In this document: piece by piece, positions 1 through 13,506 of the stretch | Layout: the number at the start of each line of letters is the position of its first letter | Position numbering within the stretch: position 1 is the stretch's first letter | From: Cephalopachus bancanus | Lineage: Eukaryota; Chordata; Mammalia; Primates; Tarsiidae | Direction: 5' to 3' | Assembly (NCBI GenBank): GCA_027257055.1 | Contig: JAPVLO010000381.1 | Coordinates: 1,448,181-1,512,180 of the forward strand | Length of the DNA: 64,000 bases | Notes under the pieces: model-generated | What the model was told of the DNA's origin: nothing | Databases searched by the model: none | The model's input: only the letters and a program-made list of their open reading frames with translations | Translations under genes and position numbers: made by a program

Positions 1-735
1 ACAGACTTTATGGAACACCAACACAATAGAGAAAATCAATCAATCAGGTAACAACCAGTAAGATGAATAGAAGAGTACCTTGCATATCATTTTTAACTCT
101 GGATGTAAATGGTTTCAATGCCCCACTAAAAATATATAGACTGACAGATGGAATAAAAAAAAAAAAAAAAAAAAAAAACCACAACCCAAATATCTGAGAC
201 CTTCCAGAGACCCACTTAACTCACAAAGAAGCCTATAGACTCAAGGTAAAGAGGTGGGAAAAAATATTCTATGCAAATGGAAACCAAAAATGAACAGGAG
301 TAGCCATTCTCATATCAGATAAAACAGACTTTAAACTAACAACAGTAAAAAAAAGACAAAGATTATATAATGATAAAGGGATCAATCCAGTGAGAAAACA
401 TAACAATTTTAAATATATATGCACCCCAAACCAGAGCCCCCAGCTTTATAAAACAAATTCTATTAGGCCTAAAAAGAGATAGACAAAAATACAATAATAG
501 TAGGAGACTTCAACACCCCTCTGACAACAATAGACAGATCATCAAGGCAGCAAGTCAACAAAGAAACACTGGAGTTAAACAGGACTCTTGAGGAACTGGA
601 ACTAACATACATCTACAGAACATTCTATCCCAACGCTACAGAATATACATTTTCCTTATTAGCACATGGAACATTCTCCAAGATAGACCATATGATAGGC
701 CACAAATCACGTCTCAATAAATTTTTTAAATCTTC
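1..735 (+). mobile_element. Outer L1 (L1-A), ORF2 5' segment
   Basis: Start of an L1 ORF2: the endonuclease opening (LDVNGFNAPLK-like), the GDFNTPL-like motif near 500-520, and the segment before the SDH motif, all with frame breaks. The sequence stops at about 735 inside the endonuclease domain and resumes at about 14141 with the next part of the same domain (SDHSR-like). L1-B therefore sits inside it. An A-run lies at 157-178. Confidence 0.8.
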
Positions 736-740
736 AAGTT

Positions 741-1796
741 CTAGCAAGATGATGACAGAACAGGTCAGACTGTGAGAGTCTCTGCAAAAGTGACTGTTCA
801 TAAAGACTCTGTGTGAGTGGGCAGAAACCTGCATTGCCCCCACCCAGCTCCACCCAGCCTCCAACCTGGGACCTAGAGATGCTCTCATCAGACTCAGTCA
901 GATACCCCTCCCCCATGCTGGAACAGGCACAGACACGTCAGACCTGAGTGGGAGACTTGACAGCAGCAGCTGCAGCAGCTAGCTGGGTGTCTAGATCTGA
1001 CCCGCCCTCCTCCCACAGTTGTCTGTGAGGCGTCTGACCCATGCTGAGAGCAACCCTATCAGCCTGTACTGAGAGCAGAGGGGAGGGACTGGAGACTGCA
1101 GCTGAAGCTGGAGTTACAGGAACAACCTCAGAGCAAGTTTTGTTTTTGGGGCTTTGTTTGTTTTTTTATTTGTTTGATTTTTGTTTATTTCCCTCTTTTC
1201 CTTTCTGTTTTGATTACATTTTCATAACTGCTTTGTTTCTGTTATTTTAATGCTTTTTTTTTAGACTTCCTATTCGCCTATGGGTATCTTTCAGACAGAG
1301 TACATCAATAAGGGATTCTTGGCAGTTTGTGTGTTTGTATGATTGTCTGTATGTTTTTGTTCTTTAAATCTTTTCTGTCTGTGTTTGTGTCTCTTTTCAT
1401 CTGTCAGTTGGAACATCTGCATGTTCTCCCTCTTCTTTCTGTCCACCTTCCTCTCACCCTCTTCCTTCCTTTTTCCATTCTTTTCCTTTTTCTTACCTCA
1501 TTTTGCTTTCAGGGGGCAAACCTATACCCCCACTGCATGGACAGGTTGTAAGGCAGTGGGAAATGGGTTCCAGGGGGCCCACACACCTGTCAGTGGATAT
1601 TGGGATCTTCAGATAGTTTCTAAATCACAGCTTCCTCCTCAGTTAAAACTCAAAACTGCAAAAAAGTATAGCCCCCGCCCACAGTCCAGTTTCAGAACTG
1701 AACAAAACCAGAGAATCTACATAAGGAAGAATAGAAGACTGAGCAAACAGAAGTCAAAGCCATCTTCCCCCTAAACAGCAGATTAAAGAAGGGATG
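741..1796 (+). mobile_element. Middle L1 (L1-B), 5' UTR part
   Basis: It starts with CAAGATGATGAC, which aligns with CAAGATGGCGAC at the start of the inner L1, so this looks like the true 5' end of a full-length L1. The rest is GC-rich then T-rich leader sequence. A block at about 1515-1790 is repeated at 2755-3035 because both are the same part of two L1 5' UTRs. Element B is cut at 1796 and continues at 8151. Confidence 0.75.
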
Positions 1797-3172
1797 GGAA
1801 CAAGATGGCGACGGCATAGGTGAACTTGTGAGATTTTCCAAACATGAGTTCCCAAAAAGACTTTTACTTCTCTTCCCCCATCCCCCAGCCCACCACCAAC
1901 CGCGCTGGTGTGAGGCCCGGGGAACTTCGGTCCCACCCAGGGCCAGATATTGTGGCCCCCTGCTGCTGCTGTTCCACTGCGTGTGTGGGAGTCTTGGGTC
2001 CCAGCCCCCTCCCAGCTCCCTCCCTGGCTACATCATCTCCAGCCTGCCACCTCGCACCAAGCCGCCGGTCACTCAGGGAGGCTCTGGGTGCCTGCCCCCA
2101 GAGACACCGGTCCCATTCCTGGCTGAAGTACCCTGTGGGGAGCCCAGAGCCACTCTCGCTACTCACTGCTTGCCCTTTGGAGCTTTGGAACTCTGGGACT
2201 CCGGGCCCACCCTGGCTGAGGCACTCAGCGCAAAACCCCAAGCTGGGGGACCCAGATAAGCAGAGAAAAACAGATCTGCATAAACTGCCTCACCATTCTC
2301 CAGGCAGAGACTTCCATTGCCCCGCCCACCTATCAACAAACTTTACCTCAGGTCCTAAGGCAACGGTGCGAAACAGGAGACAAAGTCCCACCCCTACGCT
2401 GCAACGAAAAACAAAGGGGAGAGGCGGGAATCGGAGATCAGAGAAGTGACTTTAGTCTGATCGCTTATTTTGACTTATGATTTTATCATTGTAACTGTTG
2501 GTTTTGATCAAGTTTGTTGTTTGCCTCCTGACTTACACTGTTTCTTGATTTTATTGGCCTGTCTCTGTGTAGCTATCAGTACTCTTTAGGAAATCTTTCT
2601 TACGTGTCTTTCTTCACTTCTTCCCAGCCTTGTGTCTCTTTCTCACCTGATAGTTGGTATGTATGTCTGTTTTCCCTCTCTCTTCTCTCTTTTTAACTCC
2701 CTGTTGACCCCCCTTCCTCCATTATTTTCCTCTTTTATACCCCCCTCTTTAATCTAGGGACCAAGACTACATACTGCTGAATGGACAGATTGTAAGGCAG
2801 AGGGAAATAGGTTCCAGTGTGCTCATACGCCTGTTCGTGGATGCTAGAATCAGCATTCTGAACCACAGCTTCCCTCTCAATTAAACCTCAAAACTGAAAA
2901 AAGTATAGATTGCAGCCTATGCTCCAACCTGAAAAGTGAACAAAGACAGAAGACCCTCATAAGGAAGAACAGGATATTGCAGAAGAGAAATAAAAGCAAC
3001 CCCGCCTTTCCTCAAAAACAAAATTAAAGAAGGGGAGGGAAAGGGGGAGAGAGAGAAAAATCTACACAAATGAAGAAAAACCAAAAGAAGCGTATGGGTC
3101 TCTCCCAGACCCCAGGGAGGGCAAACACTGAGAAAACTGACTTTGGAATGCAAACAATGAAGAGCTCCCAGA
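1797..3172 (+). promoter_or_regulatory. L1-C 5' UTR with YY1-type site
   Basis: AAGATGGC lies within the first 20 bases, the position where YY1 directs L1 start-site choice. The first 650 bp are GC-rich, and the rest is T-rich with AAAGAAG tracts before ORF1. Promoter function is inferred from the family. Confidence 0.6.
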
Positions 3173-4030
3173 ATGAAGGGTCTCAAACTAAACGTAGATA
3201 TCAAGACAAAAATGGAGAGATTAGAAAGAATTGAGGAGACACAAGAAGAAACTAGGAAGGAGCTGATATCTGAGATAACAGTAATAAAGAATACTGTGAA
3301 TGAAATAAATAACAAACTGATAAGCATGGAAAGCAGAATTACCCAAGCAGAAGAAAGAATCTCAGAGCTTGAGGACCAAAATATAAAAATAACCCAAACT
3401 CTTAAAAACACAGAAAATAAGCTCAAAAAGACAGAACAAAACCTTCAAGAGATGAGCGATTACCTCAAGAGGCCTAATCTAAGAGTAATTGTACTTCCTG
3501 AGCCAGAAAGAGAGACAGAGACCACACTGGAACAAACTTTCCATGAGATCATTCAAGAAAACTTCCCTTATCTAATCAGTGATGCAAAAATTCAAACACA
3601 AGAGATTCAGAGAACCCATGCAAGACAACAAATGAGAAGACCAACTCCTAGACACATAATAATTCACCTAAACAAAGTAGGCATAAAAGAAAAAATCCTA
3701 AAGGCAGCAAGAGAAAAAGGCCAGATCACCTACCATGGAAGACCAATCAGAATAGCAGCAGATTTATCTACAGAAACCCTGGAGGCTAGGAGAACTTGGA
3801 GCCCTATCTTCAAAGTCCTAAAAGATAAACAATTTCAACCAAGAATAACCTATCCGGCCAAGCTAAGCTTCATCAGTGAGGGAGAATTAAAATCTTTCCC
3901 AGATATCCAATCCCTAAGAACTTATGCTGCCACCAAACCATCTCTACATGAAACACTTAAGAAAGTACTGGACACAAAAGAAAAGGAAAAAAGAACAACG
4001 TTCTTCACAAGAGTACAGGGGGAAAAATAA
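3173..4030 (+). CDS. L1 ORF1 protein (RNA-binding chaperone), intact, 285 aa
   Basis: L1 ORF1p is the trimeric nucleic-acid chaperone of the L1 ribonucleoprotein. The frame is uninterrupted. Residues about 5-95 form a coiled coil rich in K/E with regular I/L spacing. The RRM-like domain follows, opening at YLKRPNLRVI with a run near residue 140 containing QEIQRTHARQQMRRPTPRHI. The C-terminal domain has KAAREKGQITY, RIAADLSTETLEARR and YPAKLSFISEGELKSF. It is shorter than human ORF1p (338 aa), mostly in the N-terminal coiled coil. ORF2 starts 7 nt after the stop. An intact frame next to a broken ORF2 suggests a fairly recent insertion; expression is unknown. Confidence 0.85.
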   Translation: MKGLKLNVDIKTKMERLERIEETQEETRKELISEITVIKNTVNEINNKLISMESRITQAEERISELEDQNIKITQTLKNTENKLKKTEQNLQEMSDYLKRPNLRVIVLPEPERETETTLEQTFHEIIQENFPYLISDAKIQTQEIQRTHARQQMRRPTPRHIIIHLNKVGIKEKILKAAREKGQITYHGRPIRIAADLSTETLEARRTWSPIFKVLKDKQFQPRITYPAKLSFISEGELKSFPDIQSLRTYAATKPSLHETLKKVLDTKEKEKRTTFFTRVQGEK

Positions 4031-4037
4031 AATATCC

Positions 4038-7000
4038 ATGAACCAACCCCAAAACCAAAAGAAAGATTATAAAAAAAAAAACAACCAAGTGGAAGAACAA
4101 CAACTCTATAAGAACTCTATGATAGGGACGAACTCTCACATTTCAATAATTAGCCTGAATGTGAATGGACTAAACGCACCACTGAAAAGACATAGAATGG
4201 CAAAATGGATAAAATATCACCAGGCAACAATATACTGCCTTCAAGAGACCCATCTCACTAGAAAGGACATACACAGACTCAAAGTAAGAGGATGGGAAAC
4301 AAATTTTCAGGTGAATAGAACACAAAAGAAAGGAGGAGTTGCAATCCTAATTTCAGACAAAATACCATTTAAACTATCAAAAATTTAAAAAGATACAGAG
4401 GGCCACTACATAATGATAAAAGGTTCACTCCATCAACAAGAAATATCTATCCTAAACATATATGCACCCAACATAGGTGCACCAACTTTCATAAAGCAAC
4501 TTCTAGGGAAACTAAAGAAAGATATTGACTCTAATACCATCATAACTGGGGACTTTAATACCCCACTCACAACCCTAGACAGATCATCGGGACAAAAAAT
4601 CAGCAAGGAGATCCGGAACCTCAATGAGACTCTGGACCAAATGGACTTAATTGATACCTACAGAACACTCCATCCAAAGACCACAGAATACACATTCTAC
4701 TCATCACTGTGTGGAACATATTCTAAGATCGACCACATAATTGGACATAAATCAAGCATAAGCAAATTTAAAAGGACTGAAATTCTATCATGCACCTTCT
4801 CGGACCACAGTGGAATAAAAATAAATATTGACACCAACAAGGTCCCCCAAAACCCACAAAGACATGGACACTAAACAGCATGATGCTAAACAACTCCTGG
4901 GTCAATGATGAAATCAAAACAGAGATCAAAAGATACCTGGAAACAAATGAAAATGAAGAAACATCTTACCAAAATCTCTGGGACACCTTAAAAGTTGTAG
5001 TAAGAGGGGAATTTATATCCCTACAAATACACATGAAGAAAATGGAAGGAACACAAATTAACAGCCTAACAAGCCACCTAGGGAAGCTGGAAAGGCAAGA
5101 CCACAAAAACCCTAATTTCAGCAGAAGAATCCAGATCACCAAAATAAAAGCCCAAATCCAGGACATAGAAGACAAAAAGATAATACAAAAAAATCAATGA
5201 AACAAAAAGCTGGTTCTTCGAAAGGATAAACAAGATCGATGGTCCCCTAGCTAGACTGACCAAGAAAAAACTAGAAAAAAAAACCATATAAGCACAATCA
5301 GAAACACAAAAGATGAAGTCACATTTGACCCTGAAAAAATACAAAAGATCATTAGAGACTACTACGTACACTTGTATGGAAACAAACTTGAAAACCTTAA
5401 GGAAATGGCAGACTTTCTGACATCACACAACCTACCTAGGTTGGAACAAGAAGAAATTGAGGCCCTAAATAGACCAATAACAATCAAGGAAATCTACTAC
5501 GTAATAAGAAAACTTCCTACAAAAAAAAGCCCTGGTCCAGATGACTTTCCAGCAGAATTCTACAAGACATTTAAGGAGGAGCTGATACCAATCCTACTGA
5601 AGGTATTCCAGGCGATTGAAAAAGATGGAGCTCTCCCCAAATCATTTTACGAAGCCAACATCACATTGATACCCAAGCCAGGTAAAGATCCAACAAAGAA
5701 AGAGAACTACAGGCCAATATCTTTGATGAACATAGATACTAAAATTCTCAACAAGATCCTAGCAAACCGGATTCAGCAATACATCTAAAAAATCATCCAT
5801 CATGACAAAATAGGCTTTATTCCTGGGATGCAAGGCTGGTTCAACATTCGTAAAACCATAAATGTAATTAAATACATCAACAGATGTCAAAACAAAAACC
5901 ACATGATCATATCATTAGATGCAGAAAAAGCTTTTGACAAAATCCAGCACCCCTTCTTGATAAAAACCCTTGAACATCTAGGTATACGGGGAACATACCT
6001 CAAAATAGTAAAAGCCATCTACGAGAAACCCACAGCCAGCATACTCCTAAATGGACAAAAATTGGAACCATTTCCCCTGAAAACTGGAACAAGACAAGGA
6101 TGCCCACTCTTACCCCTCCTGGTCAACATAGCATTGGAAGTCCTGGCTTGAGTAATCAGAGAAGAGGAGGCAATCAGGGGTATCCAAATAGGAAAAGAGG
6201 AAGTGAAGTTATCTCTCTTTGCAGATGATATGATTGTGTACCTTGAAAACCCAAGAGAATCTGTCAAAAACCTCCTTACACTGATAAAGGCCTTTGACAA
6301 AGTCTCAAGATACAAAATAAATGTACAAAAGACAATCGTATTTCTCTACACCAATAATAAACAAACAGAAATACAAATAAAAAACACAATTCCATTCACA
6401 GTAGCCACAAAAAAAAAAAAAGAAAGAAATACCTTGGCGTCTTCCTAACCAGAGACATGAAAGACCTTTACAATGAAAACTACAAAACACTGCTCAAAGA
6501 AATCAAAGATGAGACAAACAAGTGGAAAAATATCCCATGCTCATGGATTGGAAGAATCAACATTGTGAAGATGTCCATCTTACCTAAGGCAATCTACAAA
6601 TTCAATGCAATACCCATCAAATTACCAGCAACATTCTTCTCAGACCTAGAAAAAACAACACAGGACTTCATATGGAAACACAAATGTCCAAGAATAGCCA
6701 GAACAATCCTAGGCAAAAAAAACAAAGCAGGTGGTATCACATTACCAGACTTCAAACTTTACTATAAAGCTACAATCATCAAAACAGCTTGGTATTGGTA
6801 TAGGAACAGGCATATAGATCAATGGAATAGAATTGAGATTCCAGAAGCAAAACCTCTATTTCTCAACCAACTTATCTTCAACAAGGCCTCCACCACCTAC
6901 CACTGGGGAGAGGAGAACCTATTCAGTAAGTGGTACTGGGAAAACTGGCTGACCACATGCAGATGATTGAAACAGGACCCCTATCTATCCCCATGCACAG

Positions 7001-7941
7001 AGGTTAGCTCCAAATGGATCAGAGACCTAAATGTAAAACCTCAAACCATAAGAACTTTAGAAAATGAAGGAAAAACCCTCATGGAAATCAGAACTGGCAT
7101 CCAATTCCTGAACAAAACCTGAAACCCACAGGTCATAAGAGAGAATAGACAAGTGGGACCTTATTAAACTGACAAGCTTCTGCAAAGCCAAAGAAACCAT
7201 CAAGAGAGCAGGGAGACAGCCCACAGAATGGGAAAAAGTATTTTCCAACACCAGGTCTGACAAAGGCTTAATATCCTGGATCTACAAGGAACTCAAACAT
7301 GCTGAAAAGAAAAAAAAAACAACCTCATTATAAAATGGGCAAAAGATATGAACAGACACTTCACAAAGGAAGACATCCGAGCAGCCAACAGACACATGAA
7401 GAAATGTTCAACCTCACTAATCATCAGGGAGATGCAAATCAAAACCACACTGAGATACCACCTAACTCCAGTCAGAATGGCAATTATCAACAACTCAAAA
7501 AATAACAGCTGCTGGAGAGGGTGTGGCGAAAAGGGAACATTTCTACACTGTTGGTGGGAGTGTAAACTAGTACAACCTCTGTGGAAAGCAGTGTGGCGAT
7601 TCCTAAAAGCTCTAAATATCAACCTCCCATATGACTCCGCAATCCCCCTACTGGGAATATATCCTGAAGAACTCAAATCACTCTATAAAAAAGATACCTG
7701 CACACATATGTTTATCGCACCGTTGTTCACAGTAGCAAGAACCTGGAAGCAACCATTCTGCCCATCAAAAGAGGACTGGATTAAAAAAATGTGGTACATA
7801 TACACGATGGAATACTACGCAGCCATAAAAAAGAACAAAATCATGAATTTCGCAGCAACCTGGATGGAACTAGAGTCTATAATACTGAGTGATCTCTCAC
7901 AGAAACAAAGATCCGAGTATCACATGTTCTCACTCATATAA
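4038..7941 (+). pseudogene. L1 ORF2 relic (endonuclease-reverse transcriptase), broken
   Basis: ORF2 would encode the APE-type endonuclease, reverse transcriptase and Cys-rich C-terminus used in target-primed reverse transcription. Visible parts are LNVNGLNAP and QETHLT (endonuclease, about 4160-4260), GDFNTPL (about 4550), SDHSGIK (about 4805), the RT segments RPISLMN and GTRQGCPL, the catalytic FADDM (about 6220), and the C-terminal [18 protein letters not shown] (about 7510). It is broken by frame changes near 4390, 4875 and 5200, in-frame stops near 5788 and 6151, and further breaks near 6415-6450 (A-run), 6966 and 7100-7350. Comparison with L1-B shows that the stops at 5788 and 6151 are single-base changes. 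Confidence 0.9.
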
Positions 7942-8150
7942 TAGACCTTGAACATCCAATGTAATACTATTAGAAAATGACTGACAGTACTCGGAAACTA
8001 TGGGGGGGGAGATGGGATTAACAGTAGCAAATATCTGTCTGGGGACGGGGAAACACCTCTTATCAACAGGGTGCCTGAATGAAATGTAATTGTATACCTA
8101 AACCTTAACTGTACCCCACAACATCATAATAAAATATATCGATTAAAAAA

Positions 8151-9487
8151 AAAGAAGATGTAAAGAAAGGGGGAGGAAAATCTACACAAATGAAGAAAAA
8201 CCAAAGGAAGAATATGGGTCTCACACAGATGCCTGGAAGGTCAGCCACTCAGAATGCAAACAATGAAGAGCCCCCAAAATGACAGGTCTCAAACCACAAA
8301 CCCAGATATCAAGATATTAATAGAGAGAATAAACAGAAATGAGGGAAGACAAGAGGAAAGAATGAAGGAATTGATAACTGAGATAAGAGCAAAATAGAAG
8401 ACAGTGAATAAAATAAATAACAAACTGAAAAGCATGGAAAGCAGAATTAACCAAGCAGAAGAAAGAATCTCATAGCTTGAGGACCAAAATATGGAACTAG
8501 CCCAAACTGTTAAAAACATAGAAAAGAAGCTCAAAATGACAGAATAAAACCTTCAAGAGATAAGCAATTATTTCAAGAGGCCAAACCTAAGATTAATTAG
8601 AATCACTGAGGCAGATAGAGAGACAGAGACTAACCTGGAACAAACATTCCATGAAATTATCCAGGAAAACTCCCCTCATCCTTTAGTGACATGACATTTA
8701 AACACAAGAAATACAGAGAGCCCCTGCAAGACAATAAATGAGAAGACCAACTCCTAGACACATAGTAATTCCCCTATACAAAGTAGGTGTAAAAGAAAAA
8801 ATCTTAAAGGCAGCAAGAGAAAATGGTTAGACTACCTACCAGGGAAGACCAATTAGAATAGTACCAGACGTATCTACAGAAACATTTCAGGCTAGGAGAG
8901 TTTGAAGCCCAATTTCAAAGCTCTCAAAGATAACAATTTCAACCAAGAATTAACTCCCCAGCTAAGCTAAGCTTCATCTGTGATGGAGAATTACAATCTT
9001 TCCTAGACATTCAATCCCTAAGAGTTTACACTGCCTCCAGGCCAGCTCTACAAGAAACAACTTAAGAAAGTATTAAACACAGAAGAAAGGAAAAAAAGGA
9101 CAACAACACCCTTCCCAAAAATACAGGAAAAAGATAGAAAAAAACACGTGAACCAACCTAAAAATCAAAAGAAAGACAACAAACAAATAAACAGCAGCAA
9201 CAACAACAAACTTTGTAAGAACCTCATGACAGGGATAAACTCTCACATCTCAATAATTAGCCTGAATGTGAGTGGACTAAATGCACCACTGAAAAGACAG
9301 AATGATGAATTGGATAAAATATCATGAGGCAACAATATATTGTCTTCAAGAGACTCATCTCACCAGAAAGGACACTCACACATTCAAAGTAAGAGGATGG
9401 GAAGCAAAATTTCAGGTGAATGGAACATAGAGGAAAGCAGAAGTCATAATCTTAATATCAGACAAAATACTTTTTAAGCTATCAAAA
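8151..9487 (+). mobile_element. Middle L1 (L1-B), end of 5' UTR, ORF1 relic and ORF2 start
   Basis: It continues the sequence cut at 1796. An ORF1 relic spans about 8280-9140, with stops and frame changes throughout, recognisable by alignment with L1-C ORF1. The ORF2 start is near 9150-9480. It is more decayed than L1-C, as expected for the older host element. Confidence 0.85.
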
Positions 9488-9785
9488 AAAATTTATTTTT
9501 TTGAGCTGGAGTCTCACTCTGTCACCCAGGCTGGAGTGCAGTGGCAGACTCATGGACACCCCAGCATCAACCTACTGAGCTCCAGCAAGCCTTGTCTCAG
9601 CCTTCCAAGTAGTCAGAACTACAGGCACACGTTACCATGCCCAACAAATTTTTTAAATTTGTTGTAGAGACAAGGTCTCGCCAAGTTTCCTGGGCTAGTC
9701 TCGAACCCATGGGCTCGAGGTGGGTAATCCCCTCACCTCGGCCTCCAAAGTGCTAGGATTACAGGTTGAGCCACTGAGCCCGGCT
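9488..9785 (-). mobile_element. Alu in L1-B ORF2
   Basis: Antisense dimeric Alu. Target duplication GCTATCAAAAA at 9478-9488 and repeated at about 9786-9796, within L1-B. Confidence 0.95.
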
Positions 9786-10375
9786 GCTATCAAAAATTTT
9801 AAAAGATACGGAAGGTCATCACATAATGATAAAAGGTTCAATTCATCAACAAGATATATCCACCCTAAACATATATGCACCCAACATAGGAGCACCAACT
9901 TTCATAAAGCAGGTTCTAAGTAAACTAAAAACAGATATTGACTCTAACACTACCATAGCTGGGGACTTAAATACCCCACTAGCAACCCTAAATGGATCAT
10001 CAAGACAAAAAATCAACAAGCAGATCTGGAACCTCAACGTGATGCTTAACAAAATGGACTTAATTGATGCCTACAGAACACTCCACCCAACAACTACGGA
10101 ACACGCATTGTACTCATCACCACATGGAGCGTACTCTAAGATTGACCACATCCTCGGCCATAAATCAAGCCTCAACAAATTCCATAAGATTGAAATACTG
10201 CCATGTACCTTCTCAGACCACAGTGGAATAAAAATATCAACACCAACAAAATTCCCCCAAACGCACCAAGACATGAACACTAAATAGCATGACACTAAAC
10301 AACTCCTGGGTCAACATGGAAATCAAAACAGAGATTAAAATATACCTGGAAACAAATGAAAATGAAGAAACATCT
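9786..10375 (+). mobile_element. Middle L1 (L1-B), endonuclease segment
   Basis: Open from 9826 to 10287, with a GDLNTPL variant of the GDFNTPL motif and an intact SDHSGIK. The frame then breaks before the next Alu. Confidence 0.85.
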
Positions 10376-10662
10376 TTTTTTTTGAGTTGGAGTCTCTGTC
10401 ACCCAGGCTGTAGTGCAGTGGCACGCTCATGGCCACCCCTGCATCGACCTGGTGGACTCTGGTGATCCTTCCACCTCGGCTTTCCAAGTAGTTGGAACTA
10501 CAAGCATGTGCTACCATGCCCAGCTAATTTTTCTTAAGTTTTATTGTAGAGATGAGATCTCACCAAGTTGCCAGGGCTGGTCTCGAACCCACGGGCTCAA
10601 GTAATCCATTCACCTTGGCCTTTCAAAGTGCTGGGATTACATACTGAGCCACTGAGCCCGAC
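10376..10662 (-). mobile_element. Alu in L1-B
   Basis: Antisense Alu flanked by TGAAGAAACAT and TGAAGAAATAC, a diverged target duplication. Confidence 0.95.
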
Positions 10663-13506
10663 CTGAAGAAATACCTTACCTCTGGGATGCCATGGAAGCA
10701 ATACTAAGAGGGAATTCATATCTCTATGAACACATGGGAAGAAAATGGAAAGATCACAAGTTAACAGTCCAACAAATCACCTAAGGAAGCTGGAAAGGCA
10801 AGACTACCAAAACCCTAACTTCAGCAGGAGAATCCAAATCACCAAAATAAAAGCCCAAATTTGGGACATAGAAGACAAAAATAGGATTAAAAAAAAATCA
10901 ATGAAACAAAAAAGATGGTTCTTTGAAAAGATGAACAAGATTGATGGACCCCTAGATAGACTGACCAAGGAAAAGAGAAAAAAGCCAAATAAACACAATC
11001 AGAAATGCAAAATATCAAGTCACAATTGACCCCGAAGAAATACAAAAGATTATCAGAGGCTAGTATGTACACTTGTATGGAAACAAACTTGAAAACCTAA
11101 AGGAAATGGAGGATGTTCTGACGTCACACAACCTCTTCAGGTTGAAACAAGAAGAAATCAAGACCCTAAATAGACCAATAATAATTCAGGAAATTGACTG
11201 TGTCTTAAGAAAATTACCTACCAAAAAAAGCCCTGGACCAGAGGCTTTCCAGCAGAATTCTACAAAACATACAAGGAGGAACTAATACCAATCCTATTGA
11301 AAGTATTCCAGGCAATTGAGAAAGATGGAGCTCTCCCCAAATCATTTTATGAAGCCAACATCACATTGATACCCAAACCAGGTAAAGATCCAACAAAGAA
11401 AGAGAACTACAGGCCAATATCCTTGATGAACATAGGTGCTAAAATTCTCAGTAAGATGCTAGCAGACTGGATCCAAAAACACATCTCAAAAATCATCCAC
11501 CACGACTAAGTAGGCTTCAACCCTAGGATGCAGGGCTGGTTCAACATTTGCAAAACCATAAACATAGTTAAATGCATCAATAGATGCAAAAACAAAAACC
11601 ACATGATTATATCATTGGACACTGAAAAAGCTGTTGATAAAGTCCAGCACCACTTCTTCTTTTTTTTTTTTTTAGCACCACTTCTTAATAATAATCCTTG
11701 AACATTTAAGCATAAATGGAACATACCTCAAAGTAGTAAGAGCAACAGCCAGCATACTGCTAAACAGAAATTGGAACCATTTCCCCCTGAAAACTGGAAC
11801 AAACAAGGATGCCCACTCTTGCCCCTCCTGTTCAACATAATGATGGAAGTCCTAGCTAGAGCAATCAGACAAGAGAAGGAGATCAGGGGTATTCAAACTG
11901 GAAAAGAGGAAGTCAAGTTATCCCTCTTTGCAGATGACATGATTCTATATCTCGAAAACCCAAGATAATCTGTCAAAAACCCCCTTGCACCGATAAAGGA
12001 CTTTGGCAAAGTCTCAGGACATAAAATAAATGTGAAAAAGACAGTAGCATTTCTATACACCAATAATAAAGAGAAACCCAAATAAAAAAGTAAAATCCCA
12101 TTCACAATAGCCACAAAAATAAATAAAGAAATAAAGAAATACCTTGGCATCTTCCTAACTAGAGACATGAAAGACCTTTACAACAAAAACTACAAAACAC
12201 TGCTCAAAGAAATCAAAGCTGATACAAACAAATGGAAAAATATTCCATGCTCATGGATAGGAAGAATCACCATTGTTAAGATGTCCATCCTACCAAAGGC
12301 AATCTACAGATTGGACGCAATACCCATTAAGTTACCAGCAACATTCTTCTCAGACCTGAAAACAACAATTCAGGAATTCATATGGAAACGTAAATGGCTA
12401 TGAATAGCCAAAACAACCCTCAGCAAAAAAGTAAAGAGGGAGGTATCACACTTCCAGACTGTAAACTTTATTATAAAGCTACAATAATTGAAACAGCCTT
12501 GTATTGGTACAAGAACAGGCATATACACCACTGGAATAGGATAGAGATTCTGGAAGCAAAACCTCAATTTCTCAACCAACTCATCTTCCACAAAGCCTCC
12601 ACCACCAACCACTGGAGAGAGGAGAACCTATTCAGTAAATGGTGCTGGGGAAATTGGCTGACCACATGCTGAAGATTAAAACAAGACTCCTACCTATCAC
12701 CATACACAAAAATCAACTCTAAATGGATCAAAGACCTAAACATAAAACCTCAAACTATAAGAACCTTAGAAAATGCAGGAGACACCCTTATGCAAATTGG
12801 AACTGGCAACCGACTCCTGCTCAAAACCCCAAGTGCCCATGCCATAAGAGATAAGATAGATAAGTGGGACCTCATCAAACTGATAAACTTCTGCAAAGTC
12901 AAAGAAACCATCAAGAGAGCAGGGAGACAGCCCACAGACTGGGAAAAAAATATTTGCCAACTTCTTGTCTGACAAAGGCTTAACATCTAGGATCTACAAG
13001 GATCTCACACATGCAGAAAAGAAAAAACCAAACAGCCCCATTACAAACTGGGCAAAAGATATGAATAGACAGTCTTCTCAAGAAGACATATGAGCAGCCA
13101 ACAGATGCATGAAAAAATGCTCAGCCTCACTAGTCATCAAGGAGATGCAAATTAAAACCACACTGAGATACCACCTAACTCCAGTCAGGATGGCCATCAT
13201 CAATAACTCAAAAAACAACAGATGCTGGAGATGGCACAGGGAAAAGGGAACATTTCTATACTGCTGGTGGGAGTGTAAACCAGTACAATCTCTGTGGAAA
13301 ACAGTTTGGCGATTCCTAAAAGATCTAAAAACCTACCTTCCGTATGAGCTCGCTATCCCCCTGCTGGGAATATACCCTCAGGAACTCAGATCACTCTACG
13401 AGAAAGTCTGCACACGTGTGTTTACTGCAGCCTTGTTCACAACAGCAAAAACATGGAACCAACCGTGCTGCCCTTCGAAAAAAGGACTGGATTAAAAAAA
13501 TGTGGT
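10663..13506 (+). mobile_element. Middle L1 (L1-B), RT and C-terminal segment
   Basis: ORF2 relic in pieces: TKKSPGPE and RPISLMN near 11220-11430, FADDM near 11930, and the Cys-rich end near 13230. A T-run at 11661-11674 is flanked by a short duplication of CACCACTTCTT (11648-11658 and 11677-11687), a small filler insertion. Frame breaks near 11510, 11640-11720, 11970 and 12400. Confidence 0.85.

Larger units (their letters stand above)
1797..8150 (+). mobile_element. Inner full-length L1 (L1-C), about 6.35 kb
   Basis: A complete L1: 5' end GGAACAAGATGGCGACGG with a YY1-type AAGATGGC core, about 1.37 kb of 5' UTR, ORF1 (3173-4030), ORF2 relic (4038-7941), a 3' UTR with a G-run near 8005, and an AATAAAA signal before a short A-tail. 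The flanks carry matching AAAGAAG..ATG copies (1785-1796 and 8151-8160), a slightly diverged target-site duplication. It lies inside the 5' UTR of L1-B. Several stops in ORF2 make it non-autonomous now. Confidence 0.9.
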
